64,000 bases of DNA from contig CP137675.1 in NCBI GenBank assembly GCA_037976565.1, positions 2,055,323 to 2,119,322 on the forward strand, given 5' to 3'. Source of the stretch: Mesocentrotus franciscanus. Lineage: Eukaryota; Echinodermata; Echinoidea; Camarodonta; Strongylocentrotidae. The translations under genes and the position numbers were made by a program. Of the stretch, positions 51,027 to 63,420 are shown piece by piece (position 1 is the stretch's first letter; each line of letters starts with the position of its first letter). The notes beneath the pieces are model-generated. The model did no database searches. It saw nothing but the letters and a program-made list of their open reading frames with translations, and was not told where the DNA came from.

Positions 51027-51882
51027 TACACATATCTTGTGATGTGTATAAATCAATAAATTTATTGATCTTTTCTTACTGATCAAGAAAAGAGTAACCA
51101 TTTCTTTACCATTTTAGTTTCATCATGGCATTGTTTGCATGCCATACCCTGTGGTCTCTGAATCTCTCAACAATCTTTCAACAACTTAGGATTTACTCTC
51201 CAGATTTTCTGTAATGGGTATGTTGTGTTTTCAAGGATCTATGTCAAATTATTTGTCTAGCATGGATGTAGGCTGCATCAACATCTTGCAAAGGCATTTT
51301 TTCATGATCTGGACATTTCGTACAAAGAAGATAAACATTTTTTTTGGTCATTCTTCTATTTTTAAACTTTGTTTATTTTAACAATGTTTACTTGTCAGTT
51401 GGTCCTGGCTCCTGAGCGACAGACAGATGAAAGAAATATTTACAGGTAAATGTCATGTACATCTTGACATTTCTAGATATCTTGCTTCAACAAGTTATTT
51501 CTTCACGCCCAAAGTCAGGCTCTGGTGTTAAAATAGCTCAGGAGCTGATTTGTTTCATACATACATGTTCTTTCATGACAATTTCTGGAAATATACATGT
51601 AATTCATTTTTTTAATGAACATGTGTTTCCTCTTTTTTATAAAAATAACCTTTTTATCAATCTTCTCTTTCCTTTACACATGAAACAAAGGCCAAATCAA
51701 AAGAGCTAGATACTTTTCAAATGGTTAACAGGTGGGTAAGACTTCTGCCTCTTGTCAACTAATAAGCTCCATAATAATGGGAAGAAAAAAATTTAAATAC
51801 CTGCAAAGAAAATAGCTTTAAAAATCTTACAAGAAAAAGAACTAATCATTATAAGAGTGATGAAAAGAAAATGGATACGTAC

Positions 51883-52689
51883 CATATGACTTCCACAATT
51901 AGGATCATTGCCAACAGATGGTGTTCTCTTACACCACCATCCAGAGTCTTGGGCATACGCTGTAAGAACAAGTAAGGGTAAGAATCCTAGTGTAACCCAT
52001 GCTTCCCAGATTTCCACAACTCCTTTCGAGCTCCATAAGACCACGATAAGAATCCAAACATAGGCAAATAAGGACCACGCAGTTGTTACCAAAAACACTC
52101 CAAATTCTTTGATTTTTTTCGCTTCCGGCGAGGGAACACTGACGACGCAAACCGCCGTGATTATTAGAAGATTGAACGCAGCGCTGCCGATGATAGTGAA
52201 GGTCCCTAAGCTATCCTTTCGATTCGGCGGTTCTGTAAGGTTTGCAAGGTCTCAACGGTGTTGAGAAGGATCTCTGGCGCTGCTCCCAAGAGCCATCAGA
52301 GTCAAATTGGCAACGGTCTCGTTCCAGACGAGAACCTCCTTCTTGACGTGGACTTTGCGTTCCGCGTCGTATCTGATGATTGTCTTCTGTTTGCTGGTGA
52401 TGACCTCGATGCTGCACATGAAGACATCGCTGATGATGGCAATGCCGATGAACAGATAGAACATGGCCAAGAGGTATAGGATGCATCGTAGCCATACTGG
52501 CCACAGGTTCTCTGCAGGCAGGAGGAGCCAGCTCGAACACCTGGTCTCGTTCTCTTTAACGAACTCCACCACATATCCAAGAGAGTAGTTATCATAGTAA
52601 GGTACACCCATGTGAGACATTCTGAGGATGCTCCGCTCCGCAAGCAACAAGGCTTAGTTGAACATGATTCCCAGGTAGTGGCTTGAAAC
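51883..52689 (-). CDS. Na+/Ca2+ exchanger (NCX/SLC8-like), exon E1: N-terminal membrane domain
   Basis: NCX proteins are plasma-membrane antiporters that swap about 3 Na+ for 1 Ca2+. The exon begins after a strong acceptor (pyrimidine tract then CAG, 52690-52692) and ends at ATG|GTACGT. The likely first Met is at 52618-52620 (purine at -3), since an in-frame TAA lies 11 codons upstream; a leader exon with a signal peptide is possible. In order come a short Asn-rich segment with one Cys, a first membrane helix, the [10 protein letters not shown] motif, the alpha-1 motif [18 protein letters not shown], a GSAAFNLL helix, a helix ending in [11 protein letters not shown], and GVVEIWEAW plus a fifth helix. 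The family motif GSSAPE is interrupted: two bases are missing at 52276-52277 and one near 52249. The literal frame ends at TGA (52252-52254), but the exchanger sequence resumes downstream in the original frame. The product ends in a Cys-rich stretch, [17 protein letters not shown], where vertebrates have the basic XIP segment. Family assignment is firm; paralogue is not resolved. Confidence 0.9.
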
Positions 52690-53202
52690 CTGCAGGATGG
52701 AAAAATGAAGGAATAGAGAAGATTACAGTTCCATGCAATTAAAAAATAATAATTTACGACTCACTCATGAAAAACCACATTTGCTAAAAGTTTGACATTG
52801 ACTAAAATATCAGAATGGGAGAGAAAGCGTGAAGAAAAGAGAAGCATTACCGGTAAATGATTTTAAATGTATGTACTTCTTTTTTTACAGACAAAAAATA
52901 AATAAAAATACCGGGGGGAATACAAGGGGAAGTCTGGAGGGGATGACCTAAGTAACACAAAATTAGCCTTAACAGCTCCATCAAAATGATTTGGAAAGAA
53001 ATAATCATTCATAACATACAAATGAAGCAAACCTGAGAAGATATTTAACAAAACAAACTAGCATGCTAAAAAAGGAGAGAGAGTGCTCTGTGTATTGTCT
53101 TTCTGGCAAAGCCGAGCCTTCTAGAGCATGGCGCACATAGCATGACATCATGAGTGATGTGGGATTGACCTATTGATCATGAAGTTAGAGAGCTTCATAT
53201 AG

Positions 53203-53309
53203 CTTATCTTCTGTTCAGAGCCAGAAGGGCGTGAAGTCAAGATGTTAAAGTACAGTGTATATATTTATAAATACATGTTAATTCCCTTTTGGCTCCAAAC
53301 GGACATCTT
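53203..53309. repeat. HP palindrome copy (long loop)
   Basis: Left arm CTTATCTTCTGTTCAGAGCC, right arm CCCTTTTGGCTCCAAACGGA. The loop of about 50 bases includes TATATATTTATAAATA. Confidence 0.75.
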
Positions 53310-53348
53310 ATGTTCTTTATCATCACATCTCCTTGCTCTCATTGGAGG

Positions 53349-53421
53349 ACATCATCTTCTTAGAGCCAGGAGGATGTTATCATGTATCATTTAACGTTCT
53401 TCCGGCACTCAAAAGAGGACA
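53349..53421. repeat. HP palindrome copy
   Basis: Left arm ACATCATCTTCTTAGAGCCA, right arm CGTTCTTCCGGCACTCAAAA. It lies 40 bp from the previous copy. Confidence 0.65.
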
Positions 53422-55943
53422 GGTACATTAATGTTTGTCCCCCACCAAGCTTCCCGGGGAAAAGCAGATTAACCCATGCTTTTTTTAAATATGATTTTTC
53501 TTGGTAAGGAATATGTTTTTATAAATCACATAAATTCAAACTGACAAAATGAAATCTCTCAAATTTATCATGGACATATGAACAATGTATACTAAAGATT
53601 TTCACTGTTCATTTCTAAAACCAAGTAAGATAATTTGATTCCTAAAATAGATTTATTTATAAACATGTACTGCACGGATATCACTTTCCAATGATAATCA
53701 CAAGGTCATAAAAATCCTTAATTGCATTTTTCTTTTGATCACAAATGTATTCAGGTTGAATTCCCATGCCCATTCAAGCATCAGACAACATTTTTTAATG
53801 TTACCATCATTATTTCCAAGGCTTCAACCATGAGGAGAGGATTCCAATGGCACTTCCTCAAATAACCATTACTTCTCTCCTCTCTGCTTGCATACTGTCA
53901 ATAAACAGCTCTGGGTAGGGCCACCATCGCCAACAGGTCTTTTCTTGACAATCATGTGTACAGAGGAAAATTAGAGTTATATGTATGTCAAGACATGGTT
54001 TTCCTTTGCCGACAGAAGAATTTTTGCAACAGGTCTTGTACACGGATACAAGTTAAAAAGCACACTGAGCTGGGATGTTGGAGAGTAAGGAAACGTCACA
54101 CCATTATCTAGTAACAAATTATGATCCACTTTTACTTTTGTATTCTGCAGAAGTAAGGAAACTTCATGGAATTCAGGAATCAGGATTCTTGTTTTGTTTT
54201 ACAAAGTAATTACATGAATATTACGTCACAACCACGTACCAGTATAGCAATTACATGTAGTGAAATAAAATAAGATAGGCGATTTAAAAACTTTCAAATT
54301 GTTTTAGTACCAATGACTGAGAGACAATGAAGGCCTACTTTGAAAAAAACATGCACGGAGGGGGTCCGGATTCTCTCCTTTTTCATTTGCGTGTCAGATC
54401 CGTTTGGAAGACTGCCCCCTTGTTACATTCATTATCCTTTTATTTATTTTACATTTTCTTTCCTTGTCAGATAATTGGTACTAGGACCACCACCCCCCCC
54501 CCCTACTCTTTTACAAACTCCTGGAGCCACCCCTAACTTAAATGTTTGCACACTACATATTTCCCTGTTCCTACGTACATTTTCAAGTACATTCAAGCAT
54601 TAGAAAACCCACACAGGCCTCATTCGTAACCCTCAGCAAATAACCTAATCCGATCACTACATGATTGCGCCACTCTGCGCTGTCAAGGTAATCCCATACT
54701 CTCCGGCAATGTCCTACTACACTTGATTTGATTGGACGGAATGATTAAAAGTTCTCCTAATTCGGTTTGGTAATTGCTTGAATGTCAACCCCCAGTAAAC
54801 GTCCCCCACACCCGAAGCTTGACATTTTGCAGGCGATGGATTTGATGCCTAAAAGGACCATCACATCAAGGCAGATAAACTCATTTCAAGGAACTCTTGA
54901 ATATGGCTGTCCATAATGGGATGCATCATGCCACATTTACTTTCTTCTGAAGATGGATAATGCAATGTGAAATTCAATAACCATGTTTATAACTAAAAAT
55001 GTAATCTCTAACTTCAAATTTGAAGTAAACTATGAGGTGATGAGGTACATACATAGTTTAATGACATGAAAAGGCCCTTAATGGAGCATAAAATAGATAA
55101 AATTGCAAAGATGAATCCTCTAGGTATGATTACCGCTGGTAAGTTCAAAAATCTAGAACTGTGGGGTTTTCAAAATGCCTGTTTTGGAGCTGTCACGTGT
55201 ACATTAATTGGTGTCCTCGCATGAAGTTACTCTTACTTCAGTGATAAGATACATGTACAACATTTATATTCAGAGGATTTCATTTCCATCTCTAATAAAA
55301 CCTACACAAAAAGCCCTACAGCTGTATATTATGATCTAAATATTCTGCTCCAATAATCTGAAATTTAGTGAGATGTATGATTGAACATGGACTCTGGTTT
55401 CTTGAGAGGTTTCAAAAAGTGCATTTCCTTTATATTCACATTCCATGAAGGACAGCAAATAAGGCATGAAACTCTATTGTACAAATACTGTAGACCTGTC
55501 TATGTAAATGACATGATATGAAAGGACCCTGATAGAAGTCAATCTTTATGAACATGTGTGTGTAAAATTATATACCCTAGTGTAAAAAATCCTGGTTACT
55601 GTTTGCCAAAAATGTCACCTGAAGGCTTTTCCACAATCTGACAATCTTTTCCCAGAAGATTATCATCCAAATTGTGTTTGACTTGTGTACAAGTACCTGT
55701 TCAGGGATCAGACATTGTTTACTATTGTTAAGGAGATGTAGGAATGTTATGTTTTAATCGTCCCCATACAACAAACATTGGAATCGGTCATCAGGTGTAC
55801 TTTGGTATAAAGAATAAAGAATGAAAGAAATCTGCATAAGGTTTCCTTCAGGCTAATGAACTATTGTCATACAGATATCATTCTTTATTGTTTCACACTT
55901 CTACACATGTGTGTATATACATTGACAGGAAAAAAGAGCAAGC

Positions 55944-56043
55944 CTATTGCTGAAAGCAAGAAGGGCATTAACTCATGGGGGGGGGGTTTTAATGTTTTTT
56001 TATTAAACAAATGTTATATCCTTCTGACTCTCTTCAGACATAC
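55944..56043. repeat. HP palindrome copy with poly-G interruption
   Basis: Left arm CTATTGCTGAAAGCAAGAAG, right arm TCCTTCTGACTCTCTTCAGA. A run of about ten G follows the left arm. Confidence 0.65.
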
Positions 56044-56549
56044 GCATTAAAATGAGGTTCTCTAATTGACTTGCTTTTACTGAGAATATACATATCTATA
56101 GCTAAAAGTCATTCTAAATTGTTTATTACTGTATGCTCTGAACAAGATGGTTTGGCCATGTAAAGAGTACAAGTACATGTACAATGAAAGAAAAACTTGC
56201 AGAAATGTTCACATAAAGGAATTATTTGTCTATGTATATGTTTCATTTACCTGCCCTTTGGTGCTGGGAAAAAGTGTTGGGTATATACTGGCAAAACTAT
56301 AAATGTCTATGAACTCTCTGATGACTTAAAGATACTGTGTCCCTTTTGCAGCCAACATCAAATTCTGTAGCACATTGCAGGAAACATGAATATGTCATGT
56401 ATGTCCTATCTGTGAAATTTAAACGTTAGCAGTGTCCTAGTATTCAAATTATGCAAGGAAACCTGTTTACTTTATAGACTTCACTGTCAGACACTATTGA
56501 GTGACTGACTGACTTTTTTTTTTTGGTAATAACATACATAAATGAGCTG

Positions 56550-56862
56550 TAAAGGTACATGAGCATTTGTCTACATCAATAACCCACTTCTTGTAATGGC
56601 CAAAATTAAACTGATTGAGTCTTTGCGCAGCACAAAACATACGACCATTCGGTACAAGGATCTGAAAATCAGACTATTTACTTACGTGATTGCAATCACT
56701 TAATTGTCGATTTGACAACTTATCGTCGTTATTTTCCCACAAAAAAAATATTCTCAAGCCCTTGCGTTTTGACAGAAGTTCTAAATTAGTATTATCTTTC
56801 AAATGCCATTGGAATTTAACCTTTTCATTTTTGGGGCCTGCAAATGGGACATAGTACCTTTA
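56550..56862 (-). mobile_element. TAAAGGTAC-ended element, copy 1
   Basis: Ends TAAAGGTACATGAGC and GGGACATAGTACCTTTA. The body matches the 57956 copy in opposite orientation (ATTTTGGCCATTACAAGAAG, CGCAAAGACTCAATC, AATGCCATTGGAATTTAACC as plus-strand counterparts). 313 bp. A further fragment of one end lies at 56325-56370 (TTAAAGATACTGTGTCCC). Confidence 0.75.
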
Positions 56863-57159
56863 AGATGTATACCAGTCAACTAAGTGATACAAACACTATC
56901 CATAACAACAGTCTGTAGGTCAAAGACCCAGGACTCTAAAGTGCATGAAATTGAGTTTAGGCCTAAAAATAGAAGTCTTGAATAAATAAATGGAACTTGA
57001 TGCCAAATTTAAAGATTTTGACAAATTTTCACTCAGAGTGTCAATAACAATTGAATGTGAAACCAAACACTAAACTAACAATGGTTTAATCAAAGAGTCA
57101 TCATAAATCAACGCAAGAAAAATGCACTTGCCATTCTTACACAAACACTTCCTCCTGCC

Positions 57160-57224
57160 CTCTCTCTCTCTATCTATTTCTCTCCCTGTCTGTCTGTCTC
57201 CCTCTCTCTCTCTCTCTCTCTCTC
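57160..57224. repeat. CT-rich microsatellite
   Basis: (CT)n with CTGTCTGT; followed by a poly-C/poly-T patch. Confidence 0.85.
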
Positions 57225-57955
57225 ACCCCCTACTCCTTTTCCCCCCTTTTTTCTCATGCTTTTTCTTTCTGCTTTCTGGATCTCACTCCTCACTTTAAAA
57301 GATTTATGTGTCATGTATAGTAACTTTCAAATTCCATTTTTTTTGCTTAGCTTCAAATTGAGTCCATTTTCTTTAGACGACAAAATTTCCTCTATTGTAT
57401 TGCTAGAAAAATAATAATTTTACCAGAGTAACACTACAGAACTATATTCACATTTCAATGTTTGTCCAGACGTGTTTCTCTCTCTCTCTCTCTACTTTCA
57501 TTTTACAGTTAAATGTCACTGCATAATATGTTTGCAACAACATCAGCTGTACCCTTGAGAAATGCCAGCTTCCACCCCAAAAATAAATGTCTAGAGCACT
57601 GATGCAACATTTGTCAGAAATGTTATCTCCCACAATATCGACCACCAAACAGTCTCCAACATACATGTACAAGTACCGGTAAGTACTCATAGTATGAAAA
57701 CATTGACACAGATTCGCTCACAAGCTCTGTGTAATTGGGCAACTAAATTGCATCTGAACAGTCAAATAAAACCCTAGGGGACAGTTATAATTTGTCCCTC
57801 TTGGTGAATGTACATTAGCTAATGAAGTGAGGAGTCTTGATCAACCTGTATGTGCTAGCTGCAGGATGTGTCTAGGTCATGATTTTCATTACTTTTTGCA
57901 GACTACAAGTACATGAATGTCTCACATAAACAACTTGCATACGTGTATTAGAGCT

Positions 57956-58257
57956 TAAAGGTACTATGTCCCATTTGCAGGCCAAAAAAATGAAAAGGTT
58001 AAATTCCAATGGCATTTGAAAGATAATACTAATTTAGAACTTCATTAAAAAGAAAAGGGCTTGAAAATGTCTTTTTTGTGGGAAAATAACGACCGTTAGT
58101 TGTCGTATCGAATTTAGCGAGTGCGCTCATTGAATTAAATAGTCTGATTTTCAGACCCTTGTACCGATTGGTCGTACGCTTTGTGCTGCGCAAAGATTCA
58201 ATCTGTTTAATTTTGGCCATTACAAGAAGTGGGTTATTGATGTAGACAAATGCTCGA
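57956..58257 (+). mobile_element. TAAAGGTAC-ended element, copy 2
   Basis: Starts TAAAGGTACTATGTCCCATT and runs to GTAGACAAATGCTC. It lacks the second terminal repeat (GTACCTTTA). Inverted relative to copy 1, 1.1 kb away. Confidence 0.75.
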
Positions 58258-59500
58258 TGTGTTTTTTTTCTTGGGGCAGTGGTGTATAAGGGGTAACACT
58301 TTGCTTGTTAATTCCAGGAATTTTGCATCCATACTCTACTGCAGGAGGAGAAAAATGTTAGGCAAAACTTCCATCATAGAATTTGCCATCTAGCTGTCAG
58401 CTGCTCATTCAAAGCATTTTGGAATTACCTAGCTTTACAACAAAAGTAAAAACTGGGGCAGCCACAAAGAAGTATTATTGACTTTCCATACACCATACAG
58501 GCAATCGTAGATATTCTCAAATTTAATCAATAATTTTAAAGGTATATAATATCTAGAGGTCTACCTAGCAGAAGTATATATAATCAGGTCAAAATGAATA
58601 GTCTAATTTAAAACTATATGTCCTGCAATTTGTTACTAACCATTGTACACATAGCTATGTGTAAGATGAACTAAAGTGATGACCTAAATTTTTTTTCTTT
58701 CTTTTGGAATATGAGATTATACATGTAATGATTTTCTGTGGATTTTATTTTTCTTTTCAATCCAACACATTTTATAGGGCATGATCATATGTTACTGTAC
58801 AGTCTCTAGGCCTCTTAGATATAGAACCTACATTTCAATGATAAAAACGATACAGAAGTCCTAAGTAAGATACTATACTGTATTCAAGAAATGAATATGT
58901 TACTTACATATGAAAATTACAGTATCTAGGCCTACATAAAGATGACAGAATGTTACAGAATAAATTTATAGGCTTATGTGACATAAGGGTTGCAAATTTA
59001 AAGGTGGACCCATTTTCAACAAAATACATTTTCACTGATATGATTAACAAGTCCTATTGCTTCGAAACCATTCAACAATATGCTCTTCAAGAGTAAATTT
59101 CATTACGGTAACATATATAGATCACAAATATATATGGTAAGAGGACATACTCTTGTTTTCAACTTCCTACAGTGTAGGTCTACATGCACATGAAAATGAC
59201 CAACCCATTACTAAACAGTTATATCATGGCTTGCTATGTACTCTTATTACAGCACAAGCATTATGCATTACTGTTGCAGAACTACCGTACAAAAACACAA
59301 TAAGACTTTGGATCCGCTGACCAGGGCACAATGACGTGAAGTGTCACAGAATCTATTCAATGTCCCTGCCAACAAGACGCTCTCTCAACACGCATGGTTT
59401 CATGGTAGTCTTATCATTAGACCCTTCTAAGCATGAATGTACCATTAGGCCTACTGTGCTCTTTTGTTATTCCATCTACTGTGTGTGCATTCTTTGGGAC

Positions 59501-60340
59501 TGATCTGAGCAGGAAGATGAGAACAAATGGAGTGCCCGTCTCGAAAGATTTTCTCGAGGGACAGATATTCAGGATTAACTTGGCTTAACAACAAGAAATG
59601 TATACCCTCTCCAGCCATAAAATCCATCAACAGCTGCCCTTATCAGACCACAGATCCCTCTGGCAATGAAATGTTACGCAACGCCGTCCGCTTCCCTAAG
59701 TTCTGTAAACACTGGGTCGTAAAAAGGCTTAGAAGCCATGCGTTGCACCGCGAAATGACGTCATACTCAGTGAAGATGTATATAGCTATAACATATAAAA
59801 TACAGAATCCACAACATATGGCACAATGCAACCTTCTATTGGTTATCAAATGCTTTTGCTGTGCTCGGAAAACTGTACTGAAGACATAGCCGTTCGAACC
59901 AGCGAAATCGACCAAGGAAATCGTGAGTTGGAGTGAATGGAAGTTTCTCATCATCATGATTTTCTCAGCTAATTATTGACATTTTCCGCAAATTTCCGCA
60001 AATTGTACATAGCTAGGAAGGTAGTCCAAAGGTTTATCTCCCAAAGTAACTAAATGAAATTGTGTTATATATTTGCGCATTTGGTGGATGAGGGTTAGAA
60101 GTTGTCAATTCATCACCACTTTTCACTCAGTACGGGCCGGCGACGCATAAGCCGCCGTGCTCGCTGGGCTGGGCTGTGGGTGGAAAGGGAGGACTTCAGT
60201 GCTACCACTGCACTGTACCATTGAGTTGGGGATTAAGGGGATTACGGTAGGGGGAAAAAAAGACGCGCGGTGCAACGGAAGGCTTCAAAGGGGCCTCTTG
60301 GACGGGCACTCCATTTGTTGACATCTTCCTGATCTGAGTT
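59501..60340. mobile_element. Inverted-repeat element or duplicated inverted 5' end
   Basis: TGATCTGAGCAGGAAGATGA, GAACAAATGGAGTGCCCGTC (59501-59540) is answered by GACGGGCACTCCATTTGTTG, ACATCTTCCTGATCTGAG (60301-60338). An inner pair also matches (GAAGCC-GCGTTGCACCGCG at about 59732; CGCGGTGCAACGGAAGGCTTC at about 60266). The interior is GC-richer than the flanks. Both ends read outside-in as a short Met-x-TNGVPV frame. No domain recognised. Confidence 0.55.
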
Positions 60341-61658
60341 TTCTTTTGTATCTTCCAGTCTGTTTGATGAGAATTCACACTGCATTGTATTTCAAAGAAA
60401 TTGATTTGAAATTGATTTGATTTGATTTGTTCACAAAGTTAGAATGGACCATACTATAGGCCTTTAGAGGCATACAATACATACAGTACAAATATTGCAT
60501 CAAATTATGATGCAATATGTGTCAGTCTACAAACATAGGAAGCATAAAAGTTCTGCATTAACACGAATGTCAGTGTAAAAATACTCTTCTGTTTGCAGGA
60601 GATCTGTTAGGATTTGGTGTTGTATAGCCGTAAGTGCGACTTTCTCGGTGATATTAAAGGATTTTTTTATGCCTGAGCACTTTTCAAATTACCAGAGCAC
60701 TTTGAGTTTTTGAGAGCTAAATCGCTCACCACTCCTGTGTATATTTTTTGCTGATTGCCGGCTGATATACAAATTCACTGACTTTTTGGCTTTCAATCAA
60801 GAGGAATATGTCTGTTTTTAAAGACTATTCATAAAACTAGATCTCAATCAATACTGATCTACCTTCCAAACAACAGTATACAAGTACATACACAATCTGT
60901 AGCACTGTACGAGATGTAGAGGTATGCATAAAACCAAAAAACTATACAGATTAAAATAAGATTTCAGAACTGTAAATAGAACCTGTGATCAAACATGGTA
61001 TCAATGTAGAATGTATTTGCTGACTTGTCATGATGTGTAATTTACATTGTGTAGATAAAGATTCATGTCCAAAGTGGTAGGACTTACCCTGCATGTGTAT
61101 ACCCTAAGTACAGAGTATTTTGCACACAAAATTGGTCATTCCAAGTGGTGGAATTAGCACCTGAGCACTTTTTTAAAAACAATTTTTTTAAAACAATTTT
61201 GATCAAAGAACAGCAACTGAATAACATTCATGTATAGTAACTTGGCTTGAGCACCAATGATTGGTAAGGGTTTTATGAAAAATTGTTAATCATGTCAAGA
61301 TCAAGAGGACTACCACTTGCAAAGGCCTCTATTTTTTAGTGGGGGAGGTATGCAACAAGTGATAACATCAAAATTCACAGGAATTAGGAAGAAAGTGTTC
61401 ATATCATGTATCCACCATTTATAAACAATTCTGAAAACAAGAATATCTTTCCAAAATATGTTCCAATTCCCCCCATTTTGCAGTTTGTATGTCTTTCATG
61501 TTCATATATTCTGAAGCTTTACTACATAAAAGATTTTGCAATGCAGCCAATCTCTACAAAGAAATATTTATTGATATTAAAACTGCTTAAAAAAATGTTG
61601 TTTTTCAACTGCCATATAAAAAAATACAGTTTATACACATTGTTTCATATTCACCCCC

Positions 61659-61659
61659 T

Positions 61660-61691
<32 letters not shown>

Positions 61692-61692
61692 C
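61659..61692. repeat. (CT)n microsatellite
   Basis: About 14 CT units; the surrounding 134-codon open frame is Ser/Leu/Phe-rich low complexity and not supported as a gene. Confidence 0.9.
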
Positions 61693-62559
61693 ATCTTTCC
61701 TTAATATTTTTCTCACATCTCTTCTAATCTCTCCTCCCAAAATTCTTTTCTCTCATCCTCTTCTCTTTTTCTTTTTCATTCTGTCCTTTATATACCACGA
61801 TGTATTCTAATTCTTACAAGCACTATTCACTACAATGTATGTCAACCCCCCCCCCCTTATTCATACAAAAAATATGATTCAGTATCTTTTCCATATAAAA
61901 CTGTATTTTTAACAGATCTTATTGGTACTCGATCTCCATCACCCATCATCAAAAAAATGAAAAGTACAATAGTACCCATCAGAGAGAAAAAAATGGGCAA
62001 CTTAATCGGGGCAATTAACTTGGGGTGGAATAAAGACATTTGAACTTTGACACAATTGTTCCAATTTGTCAGACCTATACATTTCATTACATGCTGATAC
62101 CATCTAAACAAACAACAGAATTGTGATACATGTACATGTATATTAACTTTATATATCATTATTTCGATAATTGGAACAATTAAAATTTGCAAAATGTTGA
62201 ATGGATGGAGAAAAAAAAAGTTAATGGCATATTGAATTCACATTCTACTTTTCTTGTGGGAAAAACAGATTAAAAAAAAACTAAATTATCTATACCTATC
62301 ATCGCTATCAGACTGAATAGACATCACAAATAAGAAGCGTAATGTCACATAAACAAATGAAATAAAGGTTCTGTCAATATATATTTTGGGTGTCTGTAAT
62401 AATGCCGTGTGATAAAAAAATCAAAGTTCAAACCCCGGATCAAACTACTTACCAACTAGTGTTTGCAATTGCAGTGGTTTGTATCAGTATATTCCGACTG
62501 AAATGTAAGATGTATAATCCAAATTATTTTCTCCGTCCACGGTGTACAGTAATGTTGAC

Positions 62560-63420
62560 GCGATATAAATTTTTTAGCGACATTTTGGCAAATTTTACTT
62601 GGCGATGTTTTATGAGCGAAGCGACAAGGCTTCAAGCTTTCGTTGGATATACCGCAACTCCCGGCGGCCAACTCCAACGGGAATCTGAGGATCGAAAATT
62701 GCTCACCTTTGCGACAGACGTGATCTCGAATATCTACCAATTCCAAAAACTAATTAAAACATACTTGTATATGCGATAAATCGATCCTATATAGTATCAC
62801 ACCATTATGCCTGTATAAAATCCATGGTTTTTGTTTTGTAATCCAGAAAAACAGAAGATATTTCTCTTCCTAGATTCACTTCAAAGTTGCGAGTCAGTGA
62901 TAGGTTGTCTGCATCTACAATAACCCTATGCATTGCTCATCAGCGCAGAACTTGTTATCTCGACTCTCTCCATTTCTTCATACAATGACACGTACGTACG
63001 GGCAGACTAGGCCAATCGGCGAGCGAAAGTTTAATCCATGAAATCGACGAGATGATACCATTTGCATACCAATACCGCATTGAAGAAGCCTTCTCTCTCT
63101 AACTACAAAGAAACCAATTAGAGGGGGTTAATGCTATAGTAACCGCGCTTGTATTCGTCAAGGTGTACCGAATAAATAGTGGACGTTCTCGGCCCGTCAA
63201 ACTTTACGTAATAATAATCTCGGTTTGTTTTGCGGCGTTGTTCAGAAGTGAACGATTTTATTTGGTAGGGTCTATAGGAAGGGGGAACGGGGGCGAAGAA
63301 GACTCTAGGGAGAGGAGGAGTTCCCTGCATGCGGTTGACAGAACTCCGGAGACTCTCAGTAAAATGACAAAAATATCTTCCTCTGCGTATTTTTGTTCCA
63401 TCTTGGTGGGTTTTATCCTA
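62560..63420. promoter_or_regulatory. GC/CpG-richer zone, possible promoter or leader exon
   Basis: CpG-bearing patches (62590-62740 and 62990-63360) stand out from AT-rich surroundings. On the minus strand a stretch ending CTGTCGCAAAG|GTGAGC (donor near 62702-62707) looks like a first-exon donor about 10 kb upstream of E1. A CCAAT word lies at about 63011. Open frames on both strands here (for example 63163-63423 plus, 62456-62746 minus) match no family I know. It could equally be a repeat fragment. Confidence 0.25.

Larger units (their letters stand above)
34580..51882 (-). other. Exchanger intron 1 (E1-E2), 17.3 kb
   Basis: GTACGT donor to TTTACAG acceptor. It holds the purine tract at 35.3 kb, CT tracts at 36.2, 37.3-37.6, 44.0 and 51.0 kb, a GA tract at 50.1 kb, the SINE copies at 45.9 and 49.8 kb, the duplication at 43.9-45.05 kb, two copies of the GTTAAAGATAAAG-ended element (41.6 and 46.7 kb) and an inverted-repeat element at 49.0 kb. 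Stretches 37600-41600, 42000-43850, 45060-45900 and 47100-48900 show only scattered homopolymer runs and small local duplications, for example about 138 bp at 38231-38400 and a partial one at 47943-48125. I see no further convincing exon. Confidence 0.6.

Noticed and set aside
52258..52540. Open frames on the plus strand and in other minus frames across E1
   Set aside because: They are shadows of the exchanger frame; the family motifs occur only in the annotated frame.
59527..59889. 120-codon plus-strand open frame
   Set aside because: A THAP-like reading was considered, but the C2CH pattern is absent; it lies inside the inverted-repeat element.
61406..61810. 134-codon open frame
   Set aside because: Driven by a CT tract and AT-rich flanks; no domain, no codon-like composition.
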